Below, piece by piece: positions 29,978-30,422 of a DNA stretch of 30,422 nucleotides. The stretch is from IMG/VR virus record IMGVR_UViG_3300030450_000123, positions 1-30,422 of that record. One strand, 5' to 3'. Each line of letters starts with the position of its first letter. The first letter of the stretch is position 1. The notes under the pieces were generated by a model. The model saw only the letters and a list, made by a program, of their open reading frames with translations. It made no database searches and was not told the origin of the DNA. Source of the DNA: a virus. Made by a program: the position numbers and the translations under genes.

Positions 29978-30422
29978 ATTGTAGTGTTGTCTATTGGTAC
30001 ATTACAACTGTTTAATTCGTTTTCTATTATTACACTAAAGGTCATTACCCAACCCGTGACACTATTAGCAAACCGTTCTGTAAATGGTTCTAATGTAAAA
30101 TCGTCACCTATAAAATATCTAGGCTCTTCACCTGCTGCTGCATCATAACCATATAGTATTTCACCATGTTTAAATATTGCTACAATATCATTCATGATCT
30201 CGCATGTATCAGACATTACTTCTTGTTCGTTTGCTTCGTTAGGTTCTACTAAGTCCATTACAAATAACTGAAAGTTAAATGTCCTTTGATGTAATGATAT
30301 ATCTACTGAAGTCGGATTAACATGAAATAGAGGATATAAACTTGTACGTTCCATATCGATCTCCCATATATCACCTGTTGTTACTGTTTTAATATTTAAG
30401 TGTTGTTCACCTACACACTTAA
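29965..30422 (-). CDS. Tail-completion/joining-like virion protein, C-terminal part (5' end continues at the left edge)
   Basis: This is the remainder of the 169-aa protein that starts at 152. The body alternates strand-like and helical stretches and contains an acidic helix (VEPNEANEQEVMSD) followed by a hydrophobic helix and a C-terminal strand (VTGWVMTFSVII). Size and position, just upstream of tail genes in a minus-strand operon, fit a tail terminator, tail completion or head-tail joining protein. I see no catalytic motif. The role is inferred from context and general look, not from a recognised domain; the existence of the gene is well supported by its uninterrupted reading across the repeat. 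Confidence 0.75.
   Translation of the reverse strand, partial: KCVGEQHLNIKTVTTGDIWEIDMERTSLYPLFHVNPTSVDISLHQRTFNFQLFVMDLVEPNEANEQEVMSDTCEIMNDIVAIFKHGEILYGYDAAAGEEPRYFIGDDFTLEPFTERFANSVTGWVMTFSVIIENELNSCNVPIDNTTICVK
30323..30420. repeat. Terminal direct repeat, right copy
   Basis: Exact copy of bases 1-98. The right copy is followed by 'aa' where the left copy continues with 'ga'. Confidence 0.95.

Noticed and set aside
1-30422. CRISPR array, tRNA or rRNA genes, integrase, insertion sequence
   Set aside because: No regularly spaced repeats, cloverleaf-like G+C-rich segments, tyrosine/serine recombinase or transposase motifs were found on reading both strands by eye.

Overview
The window is a nearly complete, probably complete, genome of a small tailed phage of about 30.32 kb. 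The first 98 bases recur exactly at the right end (30323-30420), so the contig closes on itself. One gene (152 -> 1, continuing 30322 -> 29965) reads straight across the junction. The genome is A+T-rich and every supported gene lies on the minus strand, mostly with ATGA/TAATG overlaps. Several features point to a marine or freshwater Bacteroidetes (Flavobacteriia-like) host: start codons preceded by A-rich leaders (AAATAAAATG) instead of Shine-Dalgarno sequences, a TTTG-N19-TtAATTTG promoter, and virion proteins of types I associate with Bacteroidetes phages. I see no integrase, tRNA or CRISPR array.

Layout in the direction of transcription (right to left). An early control region (about 12638-12825) holds a Bacteroidetes-type promoter, an 8-bp palindrome and two 11-bp direct repeats. 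It drives replication and regulation genes (12637 -> 7781): small proteins, an SSB-like protein, a DnaA domain IV-like protein, a winged-helix replication organiser, a helix-turn-helix protein, a Dam-family methyltransferase, and a NinG-like protein. Next come a sigma-like factor, a DPPY amino-methyltransferase, a zinc-ribbon protein, a DUF3310-like protein and several tiny ORFs (7806 -> 4739). A compact cassette follows: ParB-like nuclease/DNA-binding domain, TET-associated-type glycosyltransferase, TET/JBP-type 2-oxoglutarate/Fe(II) dioxygenase, and then terminase small and large subunits (4721 -> 968). The tail module begins with a tail-assembly chaperone that has a T9 -1 frameshift site (929 -> 127). 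It continues across the contig junction through tail completion, tail hub, fibre and tape-measure genes (152/30322 -> 21700). The head module (21663 -> 18842) encodes protease, scaffold, capsid and a tube-like protein and ends in a strong intrinsic terminator. A final unit (18562 -> 12826) carries decoration/lectin-like proteins, the portal, a connector, two holin-like membrane proteins around an M15 endolysin, and a metallophosphoesterase.

The most interesting system is the putative DNA hypermodification cassette. An oxidase of the TET/JBP family, a glycosyltransferase and a ParB-like protein are translationally coupled and sit immediately before terminase. The two visible methyltransferases have amino-MTase motifs (DPPY, NPPY), and no cytosine-C5 methyltransferase is visible. 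The base being oxidised and glycosylated is therefore open: thymine (base-J-like), host-made 5mC, or something else. The second signal is an A+T-rich 13-mer at a fixed distance of 2 nt from the ATG of exactly four genes, each heading a functional module. It could be a phage-specific promoter giving leaderless mRNAs.
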